From the NCBI GenBank assembly GCA_900315775.1, contig ONAJ01000020.1, positions 1 to 42,734 of the forward strand: DNA of 42,734 nt. Reading direction: 5' to 3'. Source of the stretch: an uncultured Prevotella sp. GTDB taxonomy: Bacteria; Bacteroidota; Bacteroidia; Bacteroidales; Bacteroidaceae. This document shows positions 32,953 to 41,693 of the stretch, one piece after another. Position numbers and translations under genes: made by a program. Each line of letters starts with the position of its first letter. Within the stretch, counting starts at the first letter, position 1. The notes beneath the pieces were generated by a model. It was not told where the DNA came from. It did not search any database and was given only the letters and a program-made list of their open reading frames with translations.

Positions 32953-33768
32953 ATGGAAGAGAATATGCAACAAAACAACGGCTGCACGGTGCTTCGCACG
33001 GAAGGTCTTGTGAAGATTTACGGCAAGCGCACTGTGGCTAACGGAGTGAGTATAAATGTCCGTCAAGGTGAGATAGTAGGACTCTTGGGACCTAACGGAG
33101 CAGGTAAGACGACGTCGTTCTATATGACTACCGGATTGGTGATACCCAATGCCGGTCATGTTTATCTTGACGATGAGGAGATAACTGATTACCCTGTGTA
33201 CAAGCGTGCCCGAGCAGGTATCGGCTACCTGCCGCAGGAGGCTTCGGTGTTCCGTAAGATGTCTGTCGAGGACAACATCATGTCGGTGCTTGAACTGACG
33301 GGTAAGCCCCATGACTATCAAGTAGATAAGCTGGAGAGTCTGATAAAGGAGTTCCGTTTGGAGAAGGTGCGCAAGAATCTTGGCGACCAGCTTTCCGGAG
33401 GCGAGCGACGCAGAACGGAGATAGCACGTTGTCTTGCTATCGACCCTAAGTTCATTATGCTCGACGAACCCTTCGCCGGTGTCGATCCTATCGCTGTGGA
33501 GGACATCCAGCACATCGTGTGGCAACTGAAATATCGAAATATAGGCATCCTTATTACCGACCACAACGTTCACGAGACGCTGAACATTACCGATCGTGCC
33601 TACCTGCTCTTCGAAGGAAGAATCCTCTTCCAGGGAAAGCCTGAGGAACTTGCCGAAAATCCCATTGTCAAAGAGAAGTACCTCGGTACGAACTTCGTGC
33701 TGCAAAAGAAAGATTTCCAGATGCTTGACGAGGAGAAACGACGTCGTCAGGCGGAGGAAGATAGTTAA
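32953..33768 (+). CDS. lptB: LPS export ABC transporter ATPase LptB
   Basis: A 271-aa ABC ATPase that powers extraction of LPS from the inner membrane with LptF/G. It has Walker [10 protein letters not shown] (46-54), Q-loop L-P-Q-E-A, signature L-S-G-G-E (147-151), Walker B F-I-M-L-D-E-P (167-173) and the H-switch (D-H-N-V-H). The 30-residue C-terminal extension (charged, E/K/R-rich) is longer than in E. coli LptB. The ATG at 32965 is an alternative start that would leave a usable leader. It is separated from tig by a heptamer array that begins in its own stop codon. Confidence 0.93.
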   Translation: MEENMQQNNGCTVLRTEGLVKIYGKRTVANGVSINVRQGEIVGLLGPNGAGKTTSFYMTTGLVIPNAGHVYLDDEEITDYPVYKRARAGIGYLPQEASVFRKMSVEDNIMSVLELTGKPHDYQVDKLESLIKEFRLEKVRKNLGDQLSGGERRRTEIARCLAIDPKFIMLDEPFAGVDPIAVEDIQHIVWQLKYRNIGILITDHNVHETLNITDRAYLLFEGRILFQGKPEELAENPIVKEKYLGTNFVLQKKDFQMLDEEKRRRQAEEDS

Positions 33769-33811
33769 TAGTTAATAATTCATAATTCATAATTCATAAT
33801 TCATAATTATT
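33763..33811. repeat. Heptamer array (AGTTAAT/AATTCAT) between lptB and tig
   Basis: Two AGTTAAT units, four perfect AATTCAT units and one AATTATT, running from the lptB stop codon to 3 bp before the tig -7 box. It covers the -33 position. Confidence 0.88.
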
Positions 33812-33814
33812 GGT

Positions 33815-33822
33815 TACCTTTG
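33815..33822 (+). promoter_or_regulatory. -7 box of tig
   Basis: TACCTTTG, 50 bp before the tig start codon, with the heptamer array in place of a -33 element. Confidence 0.65.
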
Positions 33823-33872
33823 CGGCTCGTTTTTGAAAATAAAGAATTAAAAAAACAAAATAAGACTAAAAG

Positions 33873-35228
33873 ATGAAAGTAACATTTGAGAATCCCGACA
33901 AGGTGAATGGACTGATGACCATTACCGTCGAGGAAGCAGATTATCAGGAGAGTGTCGAGAAGGCACTGAAGAACTATCGCAAGCGTGCTAACGTTCCTGG
34001 ATTCCGTCCGGGACAGGTACCTATGAGCATCATCCGTCGCCAGGTTGGTACCAGCGTGAAGGTTGACGAGATAAACAAACTCGTAGGACAGGAAATTTAC
34101 AAGTATGTCAACGACAACAAGATAAAGATGCTTGGTGAGCCTCTGCCTTCAGAGCAGCAGAAGCCCGTTGACGTAGAGGGCGCAGCTCCATATACCTTCG
34201 TATTCGATATCGCTGTCGCTCCAGATTTCAAGATAGAACTTACAGACAAGGATAAGGTAGATTACTACACTATCACTGTTGACGACAAGACTATCGACCA
34301 GCAGGTAGATATGTATGCAAGTCGCGGCGGTCACTATGACAAGGTCGATGCATACAAAGACAACGATATGCTGAAGGGCGACCTCCGTGAGCTCGACGCT
34401 GACGGCAACACCAAAGAGGGTGGTATCACCGTCGAGGGCGCTGTGATGATGCCTAACTACATCAAGGTTGACGCACAGAAGAAACTCTTTGCAAAGGCAA
34501 AGACTGGCGACATCATAACCTTCAACCCGAAGAAGGCTTACCCAGAGAGCTCTGCAGAGCTGATGGGTCTGCTGAAGATTACTAAGGAAGAGGCAGAGCA
34601 GATAACCTCTGACTTCAGCTACCAGATTACCGAGATTACACGCTACGTGAAGGCTGAGGTAAACCAGGAGCTCTTCGACCAGGTATTCGGTAAGGATGCT
34701 GTAAAGGACGAGAAGGCGTTCCGTCAGAAGATTGCCGAGCAGCTCGAGGCACAGTTCGTTGTTGACGCTGACTTCAAGTTCATCCAGGATGTTCGTGCAT
34801 ACTGCGAGAAGAAGGTCGGCACACTGACATATCCTGACGCTATACTGAAGCGCGTCATGAAGAACAACAACAAGGATAAGGGTGACGAGTTCGTAGAGAA
34901 GAACTACGAGATGAGCATCAAGGAACTCACGTGGCACCTTATCAAGGAACAGCTCGTGGCAGCATACGAGATAAAGATTGAGGATGCTGACGTTAAGGAG
35001 GCTGCAAAGGAGACCGCACGTGCTCAGTTCGCTCAGTACGGCATGAACAATGTTCCCGACGAGTACATCGACAGCTATGCTGACGATATGCTCAAGAAGC
35101 GCGAATATGTTGACAATCTCGTTGACCGCAGCATCGACCGTAAACTGACAGAGAAACTCAAGACTGTTGTTAAGCTGAACGGCAAAAAAGCAACCCTCGA
35201 GGAGTTCAATAAACTCATGCAAGGTTAA
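33873..35228 (+). CDS. tig: Trigger factor
   Basis: A 451-aa ribosome-associated chaperone. The N-terminal ribosome-binding domain carries P-G-F-R-P-G-Q-V-P (about 42-50, the L23-docking signature). The middle FKBP-like region (about 150-250) is divergent and its peptidyl-prolyl isomerase activity is uncertain. The helical chaperone arms follow to the C-terminus. Placed ahead of clpP-clpX as in many bacteria; its own promoter and a weak hairpin after it suggest partly independent expression. Confidence 0.95.
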   Translation: MKVTFENPDKVNGLMTITVEEADYQESVEKALKNYRKRANVPGFRPGQVPMSIIRRQVGTSVKVDEINKLVGQEIYKYVNDNKIKMLGEPLPSEQQKPVDVEGAAPYTFVFDIAVAPDFKIELTDKDKVDYYTITVDDKTIDQQVDMYASRGGHYDKVDAYKDNDMLKGDLRELDADGNTKEGGITVEGAVMMPNYIKVDAQKKLFAKAKTGDIITFNPKKAYPESSAELMGLLKITKEEAEQITSDFSYQITEITRYVKAEVNQELFDQVFGKDAVKDEKAFRQKIAEQLEAQFVVDADFKFIQDVRAYCEKKVGTLTYPDAILKRVMKNNNKDKGDEFVEKNYEMSIKELTWHLIKEQLVAAYEIKIEDADVKEAAKETARAQFAQYGMNNVPDEYIDSYADDMLKKREYVDNLVDRSIDRKLTEKLKTVVKLNGKKATLEEFNKLMQG

Positions 35229-35241
35229 TTTTTGAAAAAAA

Positions 35242-35257
35242 CTCTATAAAGATAGAG
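35242..35257 (+). terminator. Weak hairpin after tig
   Basis: CTCTAT-AAAG-ATAGAG followed at some distance by a T-rich stretch (35265-35278). Probably a partial terminator or attenuator. Confidence 0.4.
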
Positions 35258-35277
35258 GTTATTCACTTTCTTTTTCT

Positions 35278-35285
35278 TATCTTTG
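35278..35285 (+). promoter_or_regulatory. -7 box of clpP
   Basis: TATCTTTG, 55 bp before the clpP start. No clear TTTG at -33. Confidence 0.55.
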
Positions 35286-35340
35286 TATTTAGAAAAAAGG
35301 TGGATGACCTCTTTTAGTATGTAAATAAAGGACAAAACGA

Positions 35341-36006
35341 ATGAAAAACGACTTCAGAAAATATGCCACAAAACATTTAGGCATTAACGGAATGGTGCTT
35401 GACGACATGATGAAAGCACAAGCGCAATATCTTAATCCTTATATCCTTGAGGAGCGCCAGTTGAACGTGACACAGATGGATGTGTTCTCACGACTTATGA
35501 TGGACCGTATTATCTTCCTCGGAACAGAGATTAATGATTATACTGCCAACACCATAACAGCACAGCTCCTTTACCTGGACTCTATTGATAATGGTGATAT
35601 AACAATCTATATCAACTCTCCTGGCGGTAGCGTTACTGCAGGATTGAGCATCTACGACACTATGCAGTTCATCACCTCCGACGTAGCAACACTCTGCACG
35701 GGAATGGCTGCCTCAATGGGTGCCGTGCTCCTCGTTAGCGGTCAGGAGGGAAAGCGCAGCGCACTTACCCACAGTCGCGTTATGATTCACCAGCCTTTAG
35801 GAGGCGTTCAGGGACAGGCTTCCGACATCGAGATAGAGGCTAAGGAGATAATGAAATTCAAGAAAGAACTATATACCATCATCAGCGAACATTCACATAC
35901 TCCGTACGAGAAGGTATGGGCAGACTCCGACAGAAACTACTGGATGACTGCCGAGGAGGCTCGTGAATACGGAATGATTGATGAGGTACTGAAAAAGAAG
36001 AAGTAA
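35341..36006 (+). CDS. clpP: ATP-dependent Clp protease proteolytic subunit
   Basis: A 221-aa serine protease that forms the tetradecameric barrel. The catalytic triad is Ser125 in G-M-A-A-S-M-G-A, His150 in M-I-H-Q-P and Asp197 in D-S-D-R-N-Y. The N-terminus is about 25 residues longer than the mature E. coli form, consistent with a processed propeptide. The stop codon shares its last base with the clpX start. Confidence 0.96.
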   Translation: MKNDFRKYATKHLGINGMVLDDMMKAQAQYLNPYILEERQLNVTQMDVFSRLMMDRIIFLGTEINDYTANTITAQLLYLDSIDNGDITIYINSPGGSVTAGLSIYDTMQFITSDVATLCTGMAASMGAVLLVSGQEGKRSALTHSRVMIHQPLGGVQGQASDIEIEAKEIMKFKKELYTIISEHSHTPYEKVWADSDRNYWMTAEEAREYGMIDEVLKKKK

Positions 36007-37241
36007 TGGCAAAAAACGTATGTAGCTTCTGCGGTAGGGGAGAACGTGAGGTAGGTCTCTTGGTGACAGGTCTTAGCGGAATGATCTGCGACGACTGCAT
36101 CAAGCAGGTCTATGAGATATATCTTAGTTCTAATGCCTACAAGGCAGCTAACAGTAAAAAAGAAGAAGAAACAAAGCTTAAGAAGATTCCTAAGCCTCGT
36201 GAGATAAAAGCGTTCCTCGACGAATATGTCATCGGTCAGGACGACGCCAAGCGCTATCTCTCTGTGGCTGTATATAACCACTACAAACGTCTTCAGCAAC
36301 CCGCTGACGACGACGGCGTGGATATAGAGAAGAGCAACATCATTATGGCTGGTGCCACAGGAACGGGAAAGACGCTCCTGGCACGTACCATAGCCCGTCT
36401 GCTCGACGTTCCCTTTACTATCGTCGATGCTACTGTGCTCACAGAGGCAGGCTACGTGGGAGAGGACGTGGAGAGCATACTCACCCGACTGCTGCAGGTA
36501 GCCGACTATAACGTTGCTAAGGCGGAGCGTGGAATAGTCTTTATCGACGAGATAGACAAGATAGCACGCAAGTCCGATAACCCTTCCATCACCCGCGACG
36601 TTAGTGGCGAGGGCGTACAGCAGGGACTCCTCAAACTCCTCGAGGGAACAGTCGTAAATGTTCCGCCAAAGGGTGGTCGTAAGCACCCCGACCAGGACTA
36701 TATCCACGTGAACACCCGTAACATACTGTTCATCTGTGGCGGTGCCTTCGACGGTGTGGAGCGTAAGATAGCCCAGCGCCTGAATACCCACGTGGTGGGC
36801 TTCAACAACGTCAAGAATACCCGTAATATTAATAAGGAGGAACTCATGCAGTACATCCAGCCTCAGGACCTCAAGGCGTTCGGGCTCATCCCCGAGATTA
36901 TAGGTCGTCTGCCTGTGCTGACATTCCTCAACCCCCTCGACAAGGAGGCTCTGCGCAAGATTCTCGTCGAGCCAAAGAACTCCATCGTCAAGCAGTATGA
37001 GAAACTCTTCGCTATGGACGGCATAAAACTGACCTTCCCCGAGGAGACTCTCGACTTCATCGTGGACCGTGCGCTGTCGTTCAAACTGGGAGCCCGCGGA
37101 CTGCGTTCCATCGTGGAAAACATCATGATGGATGCAATGTTTGAAATACCGTCAACAAACAAAAAAGAATTTGTGGTCACTCTCGACTACGCAAAGAAAC
37201 AAGTTGAAGAGAAAGATAAACAAATGAGAAAGAGCGCATAA
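36006..37241 (+). CDS. clpX: ClpX ATPase, substrate-unfolding subunit of ClpXP
   Basis: A 411-aa AAA+ unfoldase. The N-terminal zinc-binding domain has Cys6, Cys9, Cys28 and Cys31. Walker A G-A-T-G-T-G-K-T (116-123), pore loop G-Y-V-G (149-152), Walker B V-F-I-D-E-I-D (178-184) and the C-terminal sensor-2 region G-A-R-G-L-R are all present. The IGF-type ClpP-binding loop is not an exact match and may be I-G-R-L-P nearby. One-base overlap with clpP shows strict coupling; recQ follows by 10 bp. Confidence 0.96.
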   Translation: MAKNVCSFCGRGEREVGLLVTGLSGMICDDCIKQVYEIYLSSNAYKAANSKKEEETKLKKIPKPREIKAFLDEYVIGQDDAKRYLSVAVYNHYKRLQQPADDDGVDIEKSNIIMAGATGTGKTLLARTIARLLDVPFTIVDATVLTEAGYVGEDVESILTRLLQVADYNVAKAERGIVFIDEIDKIARKSDNPSITRDVSGEGVQQGLLKLLEGTVVNVPPKGGRKHPDQDYIHVNTRNILFICGGAFDGVERKIAQRLNTHVVGFNNVKNTRNINKEELMQYIQPQDLKAFGLIPEIIGRLPVLTFLNPLDKEALRKILVEPKNSIVKQYEKLFAMDGIKLTFPEETLDFIVDRALSFKLGARGLRSIVENIMMDAMFEIPSTNKKEFVVTLDYAKKQVEEKDKQMRKSA

Positions 37242-37251
37242 AAACAAAACT

Positions 37252-39426
37252 ATGGATAAAAACCTGGATCTAAACCTACAATTGAAACACTACTTTGGAT
37301 TCGACAAATTCAAAGGCGATCAGGAAGCCATCGTGCGTAATGTCCTCGAGGGTAACAACACCTTCGTGCTCATGCCTACGGGTGGCGGAAAGTCGTTATG
37401 CTACCAGCTCCCGTCGCTGCTTATGGAGGGTACGGCAATAGTCATCTCTCCACTTATCGCCCTGATGAAGAATCAGGTGGATGTCATCAACGGCATGAGC
37501 GAAGAGGAGGGAGTAGCACACTACCTCAACTCGTCACTTAACAAGTCGGCAATAGATGCCGTGAAGCGCGACATCGTCGAGGGACGCACAAAACTGTTGT
37601 ACGTAGCGCCGGAGTCGTTGACGAAGGGAGAGTATGTTGACTTCTTCAAGACGTGTAAGATTTCTTTCTACGCCATCGACGAGGCTCACTGTATCTCGGA
37701 GTGGGGACACGACTTCCGTCCCGAGTACCGTCGTATCCGTCCTATTATCAACGAGATAGGCGATGCTCCTGTCATTGCACTTACGGCTACCGCTACCGAC
37801 AAGGTGCGTTCCGACATCAAGAAGAGCCTTGGCATCCTCGACGCTAAGGAGTTCAAGAGCTCCTTCAACCGTCCGAACCTTTACTACGAGGTGCGCCAGA
37901 AGTCAAGCGACATCGACAAACAGATAGTGAAGTTCATAAAGGCAAACTCTGGTAAGAGTGGCATCATATATTGTCTGTCACGAAAGAAAGTCGAGGAACT
38001 GGCTGCCGTACTGTGTGCCAACGACATCAAGGCGGCTCCTTATCATGCAGGTCTTGACAGCGTGACACGCAGTCAGACGCAGGACGACTTCCTCATGGAG
38101 ACCATCGATGTCATCGTGGCTACGATAGCCTTCGGTATGGGTATTGACAAGCCCGACGTGCGTTTCGTCATCCATTACGACATCCCGAAGAGTCTTGAGG
38201 GGTATTATCAGGAGACGGGACGTGCCGGACGCGATGGCGGCGAGGGACAGTGTATCGCGTTCTACTCTTATAAGGACCTCAAGAAGCTTGAGAAGTTCAT
38301 GGAGGGCAAGCCTGTTGCCGAACAGGACATCGGTCGTCAGCTGCTCCAGGAGACGGCGGTCTATGCCGAGTCGTCGGTGTGCCGTCGTAAGATGTTGCTC
38401 CACTACTTCGGCGAGGAATATACTCAGGAGAACTGTCATAACTGCGACAACTGTCGTCATCCGAAGACAAAGATCGAGGCTACGGAGGCTCTCTGCATCG
38501 TACTCCGTGCTGTGCAGCTGCTCAAGGAGGACTTCCGCAGCGACTACGTCATAGACTTCGTGTCGGGAAATGCTACCAACGATATTGTGGCTCATAAGCA
38601 CGACGCGCTGGAAGACTTCGGTGCTGGTGCCGATATGGACAAGAAACTGTGGAACCCCGTCATCCGACAGGCTCTCCTTGCCGGATATATGAAGAAGGAT
38701 GTGGAGAACTACGGACTCCTAAAGCTCACCGCAGCAGGCAAGAAATATTTGAAGAGCCCCGTGCCGTTTCAGATTGTCGAGGACAACGAGTTCAACGACG
38801 ACTACGACGAGGATATGGACCACCAGGGAGGTGCCCTTGACCCGACGCTCTATGCTATGCTCAAGGACCTTCGCAAGACCGTCGCCAAACGTCATCAGCT
38901 GCCCCCGTATGTCATCTTCCAGGACGTGTCGCTCGAACAGATGGCTACAGCATACCCCATCACTATGGAAGAGCTGCAGAACATTCAGGGCGTCGGTGTC
39001 GGCAAGGCGAAACGCTACGGCAAGGAGTTCCTGGAACTTATAAAACTACACTGCGAGGAGAACCAGATAGAACGTCCCGAAGACCTCCGTGTGCGCACCG
39101 TAGCCAAGAAGTCAATGCTGAAGGTGAAGATTATCCAGAGCATCGACCGTCAGGTGGCTCTCGACGACATCGCCAACGCTCAGGGCTTGGAGTTCGACGA
39201 GCTCCTCGACGAGATAGAGGCTATAGTATATAGTGGTACGCGCCTGGACATAAACTACTTCATCGACGAGGTAATTGACGAAGACCACGTCGAAGACATC
39301 TATGAGTACTTCAAGGAAAGCGAGACCGACGACCTCGAGACGGCTATGGAGGAGCTTAACAACGAGTACGACGAGGACGAGGTACGACTGGTGCGTATAA
39401 AGTTCCTCTCAGAGATGGCAAACTAG
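37252..39426 (+). CDS. recQ: ATP-dependent DNA helicase RecQ
   Basis: A 724-aa superfamily 2 helicase: Walker A T-G-G-G-K-S (43-48), D-E-A-H (143-146) with the RecQ-type aromatic loop after it, the zinc-binding region with C-R-R-K and C-H-N-C-D-N-C near residues 380-403, a winged-helix domain, and an HRDC domain around 540-600. It is about 115 residues longer than E. coli RecQ, with an acidic C-terminal extension. It is involved in recombination repair and fork restart. It is the last gene of tig-clpP-clpX-recQ, a Bacteroidales order, and its stop codon runs into a heptamer array. Confidence 0.95.
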   Translation: MDKNLDLNLQLKHYFGFDKFKGDQEAIVRNVLEGNNTFVLMPTGGGKSLCYQLPSLLMEGTAIVISPLIALMKNQVDVINGMSEEEGVAHYLNSSLNKSAIDAVKRDIVEGRTKLLYVAPESLTKGEYVDFFKTCKISFYAIDEAHCISEWGHDFRPEYRRIRPIINEIGDAPVIALTATATDKVRSDIKKSLGILDAKEFKSSFNRPNLYYEVRQKSSDIDKQIVKFIKANSGKSGIIYCLSRKKVEELAAVLCANDIKAAPYHAGLDSVTRSQTQDDFLMETIDVIVATIAFGMGIDKPDVRFVIHYDIPKSLEGYYQETGRAGRDGGEGQCIAFYSYKDLKKLEKFMEGKPVAEQDIGRQLLQETAVYAESSVCRRKMLLHYFGEEYTQENCHNCDNCRHPKTKIEATEALCIVLRAVQLLKEDFRSDYVIDFVSGNATNDIVAHKHDALEDFGAGADMDKKLWNPVIRQALLAGYMKKDVENYGLLKLTAAGKKYLKSPVPFQIVEDNEFNDDYDEDMDHQGGALDPTLYAMLKDLRKTVAKRHQLPPYVIFQDVSLEQMATAYPITMEELQNIQGVGVGKAKRYGKEFLELIKLHCEENQIERPEDLRVRTVAKKSMLKVKIIQSIDRQVALDDIANAQGLEFDELLDEIEAIVYSGTRLDINYFIDEVIDEDHVEDIYEYFKESETDDLETAMEELNNEYDEDEVRLVRIKFLSEMAN

Positions 39427-39427
39427 T

Positions 39428-39476
39428 AATTCATAATTCATAATTCATAATGCATAATTCAAAATTCATAATTCAT
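39428..39476. repeat. Heptamer array (AATTCAT) at the pectate lyase start
   Basis: Seven consecutive 7-bp units, five of them AATTCAT, starting 2 bp after the recQ stop. The first possible ATG of the pectate lyase (39450) lies inside the fourth unit (AATGCAT), and the second (39477) just after the array. Confidence 0.88.
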
Positions 39477-41048
39477 ATGCATAATTATTTATCATCCCTT
39501 CACAAAAATCTCTCCTCCCTTTTGGAAAGGCTTTTACTCCTCTCCTCTCTCCTCTCTCCTCTCTCCTCTCTTCAAGCCCAAACCGTTGATGGTCGTAACT
39601 TCGGCGTTGACGGATTTGCAGCATACGAGGGCGAGGCTGGTACAAAACATTATCTTGCTGGTGCTACCACAGGAGGTGCTGCCGGTAAGGTGGTAAAGGC
39701 AGAAACCTTCTCGCAGTTGCAGGCTTACCTGCAGGCAAAGGACCCTTACGTCATTCTTCTCGACAGAGACATAGAACCTGCTCCGGTAGCATACGTGAAC
39801 TCCATCGACGAGGGAGCACTGTGTGCTAAACAGGACGGTAGCGAGGGCGTGAAGACCTCTTACGGAGAACGTATCCTTGTGGCTTCAAACAAGACACTCA
39901 TCGGTGTCGTTAACCCCGAGACGGGCAAGGCTCCGCTAATCTCACGCATCACCCTCGTCATGCAGTGTGTAAATAATATTATCATCCGCAACTGTCGCTT
40001 CACAATGACGGGCGTTCCTGTTATGCACTCTGGCGAGAATAAGATTGTGGCGTGGCGCAGTGGTGCTGCCGTACAAGTTGGTGACCCCGACTGCATTGGT
40101 ATTCAGGCAGATAAGGAGAGCTACGCTTCTGCCGATCGCTGGGGAGCACATATCTGGATAGACCACTGTGAGTTCTACAACGAGGGTAGCGACCAGGGTA
40201 AGGACCGCTACGACGGACTTGCCGATTGTAAGAATAATATCAAGTGGATGACAATCTCGTATAACCATTTCCACACCCATAAGAAGGCGTGTCTCTCGGG
40301 TAAGGGCGACTCCGACAACTTCGACCGCACCATCTCCACCCATCATAACTTCTATGAGAACATGCCCGACGGCTCACGTCTGCCGCTGCAGCGCTATGGT
40401 CACATGCACTACTGCAACAACTACCAGTATAAGTGTGGCGACGGCTACGACATCCGCAAGGACGCCTTCGGCTATGTCGATGCCTGCTATTTCGAGGATT
40501 CTAAGTCACCCGTTCATGGAAAGACCAGCGATGGTGGACGTGTAAACGTTCGTAAGGACGAGGGTTACGACATCATCTATAAGAATTGTACTAACCTCCT
40601 GAACGGATATCTCAACACCCCCACAACGGGTAAGGAGAAATACACCGAGATGCTCACCTGCGACTGGGTGCCTACCGACACGTGGGCAGGCTACTTCCTT
40701 AACCAGATAGACAAGACCGCCGATGTCCCCGAGATATGTAAGAAGTACTCCGGTGCCGGCAAGATAGACATCTGGCAGTCCTACGCACAGGAAATCCCTG
40801 CTGTCGATGAGGTAGAGTTCCTCAAGGCTGCCAAGAACTACAGCACAGGACCCACCTACGACGATGAGGGAAATATCGTCAAGGGTGCCGACCCTGACCC
40901 TTCCTCCATCTCTTCGCCCCTCTCTCCTCACTCCTCTCCTCACTCCTCTCTCCTCTCTCCAGTCTACGACCTCAGCGGTCGCCGCCTGAACGGGGAGCCG
41001 CAGCACGGAGTGTATATTAAGGATGGAAAGAAGGTCGTGATTAAGTAA
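39450..41048 (+). CDS. Secreted pectate lyase (PL1 family type)
   Basis: Up to 532 aa; start at 39450 or, more likely, 39477 (MHNYLSSL). The Leu/Ser signal peptide ends at about Q-A-Q and its core is encoded by TCTCCTC heptamers. The catalytic right-handed beta-helix shows W-I-D-H-C-E-F (about 235), Y-D-G-L-A-D (calcium site) and a T-H-H-N-F-Y-E-N-M ... R-L-P-L-Q-R-Y-G-H-M-H segment typical of PL1 lyases, which cleave polygalacturonate by beta-elimination. A low-complexity S/P/H linker (about 490-508, again heptamer-derived) precedes the C-terminal V-Y-D-L-S-G-R-R-L tail, a sorting-type end. It indicates plant-pectin use. No other pectin gene is nearby. Confidence 0.87.
   Translation: MHNSKFIIHMHNYLSSLHKNLSSLLERLLLLSSLLSPLSSLQAQTVDGRNFGVDGFAAYEGEAGTKHYLAGATTGGAAGKVVKAETFSQLQAYLQAKDPYVILLDRDIEPAPVAYVNSIDEGALCAKQDGSEGVKTSYGERILVASNKTLIGVVNPETGKAPLISRITLVMQCVNNIIIRNCRFTMTGVPVMHSGENKIVAWRSGAAVQVGDPDCIGIQADKESYASADRWGAHIWIDHCEFYNEGSDQGKDRYDGLADCKNNIKWMTISYNHFHTHKKACLSGKGDSDNFDRTISTHHNFYENMPDGSRLPLQRYGHMHYCNNYQYKCGDGYDIRKDAFGYVDACYFEDSKSPVHGKTSDGGRVNVRKDEGYDIIYKNCTNLLNGYLNTPTTGKEKYTEMLTCDWVPTDTWAGYFLNQIDKTADVPEICKKYSGAGKIDIWQSYAQEIPAVDEVEFLKAAKNYSTGPTYDDEGNIVKGADPDPSSISSPLSPHSSPHSSLLSPVYDLSGRRLNGEPQHGVYIKDGKKVVIK
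39541..39568. repeat. Heptamer array inside the pectate lyase signal-peptide codons
   Basis: Four perfect TCTCCTC units with degenerate flanks, encoding the S-S-L-L-S-P-L-S-S-L core. This is the reverse complement of the array at 30318 (circularly permuted unit). Confidence 0.9.
40923..40960. repeat. Interrupted TCTCCTC/ACTCCTC repeat in the pectate lyase linker
   Basis: Two 12-bp units TCTCCTCACTCC (40923-40946) followed by two TCTCCTC-type units. It encodes the S/P/H/L linker between the catalytic domain and the C-terminal tail. Confidence 0.75.
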
Positions 41049-41051
41049 ACG

Positions 41052-41693
41052 GTGAAGTACGACACATACATTTTCGACCTTGACGGCACGCTACTCGACA
41101 CGCTGCACGACCTTGCGGCGAGCGTCAACTACGCCTTGCGTCAGTACAGCATGCCAGAACACTCTATAGACGACATCCGTCGTTTTGTAGGCAACGGGGT
41201 ACGACTGCTCATGGAGCGTGCCGTACCCCGTGGTGCGGAGAATCCACAGTTCGAGGACGTCTTCGCAACCTTCCGTAGTCATTACATGGAGCACTCCTTA
41301 GACACCACCCGTCCCTATGACGGTATCGTCGATACTATCCACGCACTGAAGCAGCGTGGCTGTCGCCTTGCTGTGGTAAGCAATAAGATGATGGCAGCCA
41401 CCCAGGAACTCGTGGCACATTTCTTCCCCGAGATAGAAGTAGCTATAGGCGAGCACGAAGCTGCAGGCATCCGTAAGAAACCCGCCCCCGACACTGTCTT
41501 CGAGGCGCTCCGACAGCTCGGCAATGTCACCTCGGCGGTATATGTCGGCGACAGCGACGTTGACCTCGCCACAGCCCGCAACAGCGGACTACCTTGCATC
41601 AGCGTCCTCTGGGGCTTCCGCACCAAACAATTCCTCCTGGAGCACGGCGCCACCACCTTCATAGAACACCCTAACGAGTTGCTGAGTGTATAA
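41052..41693 (+). CDS. HAD-family phosphatase, phosphoglycolate phosphatase-like
   Basis: A 213-aa haloacid dehalogenase-fold hydrolase, started at a GTG 3 bp after the pectate lyase stop (no ATG fits). Motif I D-L-D-G-T-L-L-D-T (about 9-17), motif II V-V-S-N-K, motif III K-K-P and motif IV G-D-S-D-V-D (about 170) are all present, with a helical cap domain after motif I. Resembles Gph; the physiological phosphate ester is not certain. Its 3' end overlaps the next gene by 8 bp. Confidence 0.85.
   Translation: MKYDTYIFDLDGTLLDTLHDLAASVNYALRQYSMPEHSIDDIRRFVGNGVRLLMERAVPRGAENPQFEDVFATFRSHYMEHSLDTTRPYDGIVDTIHALKQRGCRLAVVSNKMMAATQELVAHFFPEIEVAIGEHEAAGIRKKPAPDTVFEALRQLGNVTSAVYVGDSDVDLATARNSGLPCISVLWGFRTKQFLLEHGATTFIEHPNELLSV

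Noticed and set aside
32929-33705. 258-codon antisense frame over lptB
   Set aside because: Shadow of a certain ABC ATPase gene; the start lies in the middle of the sense coding region.
34149-35222. 357-codon open frame antisense to tig
   Set aside because: It lies wholly opposite a confident trigger-factor gene, its product is Leu/Val/Cys-rich with no recognisable domain, and it has no promoter. It reflects codon bias of the sense strand.
35937-36791. 284-codon antisense frame over the clpP end and clpX
   Set aside because: Shadow of two certain genes, with no domain or signal and no upstream promoter.
39428-39568. Possible CRISPR array near recQ/pectate lyase
   Set aside because: Units are 7 bp with no spacers and part of the tract is coding; no cas genes are present.
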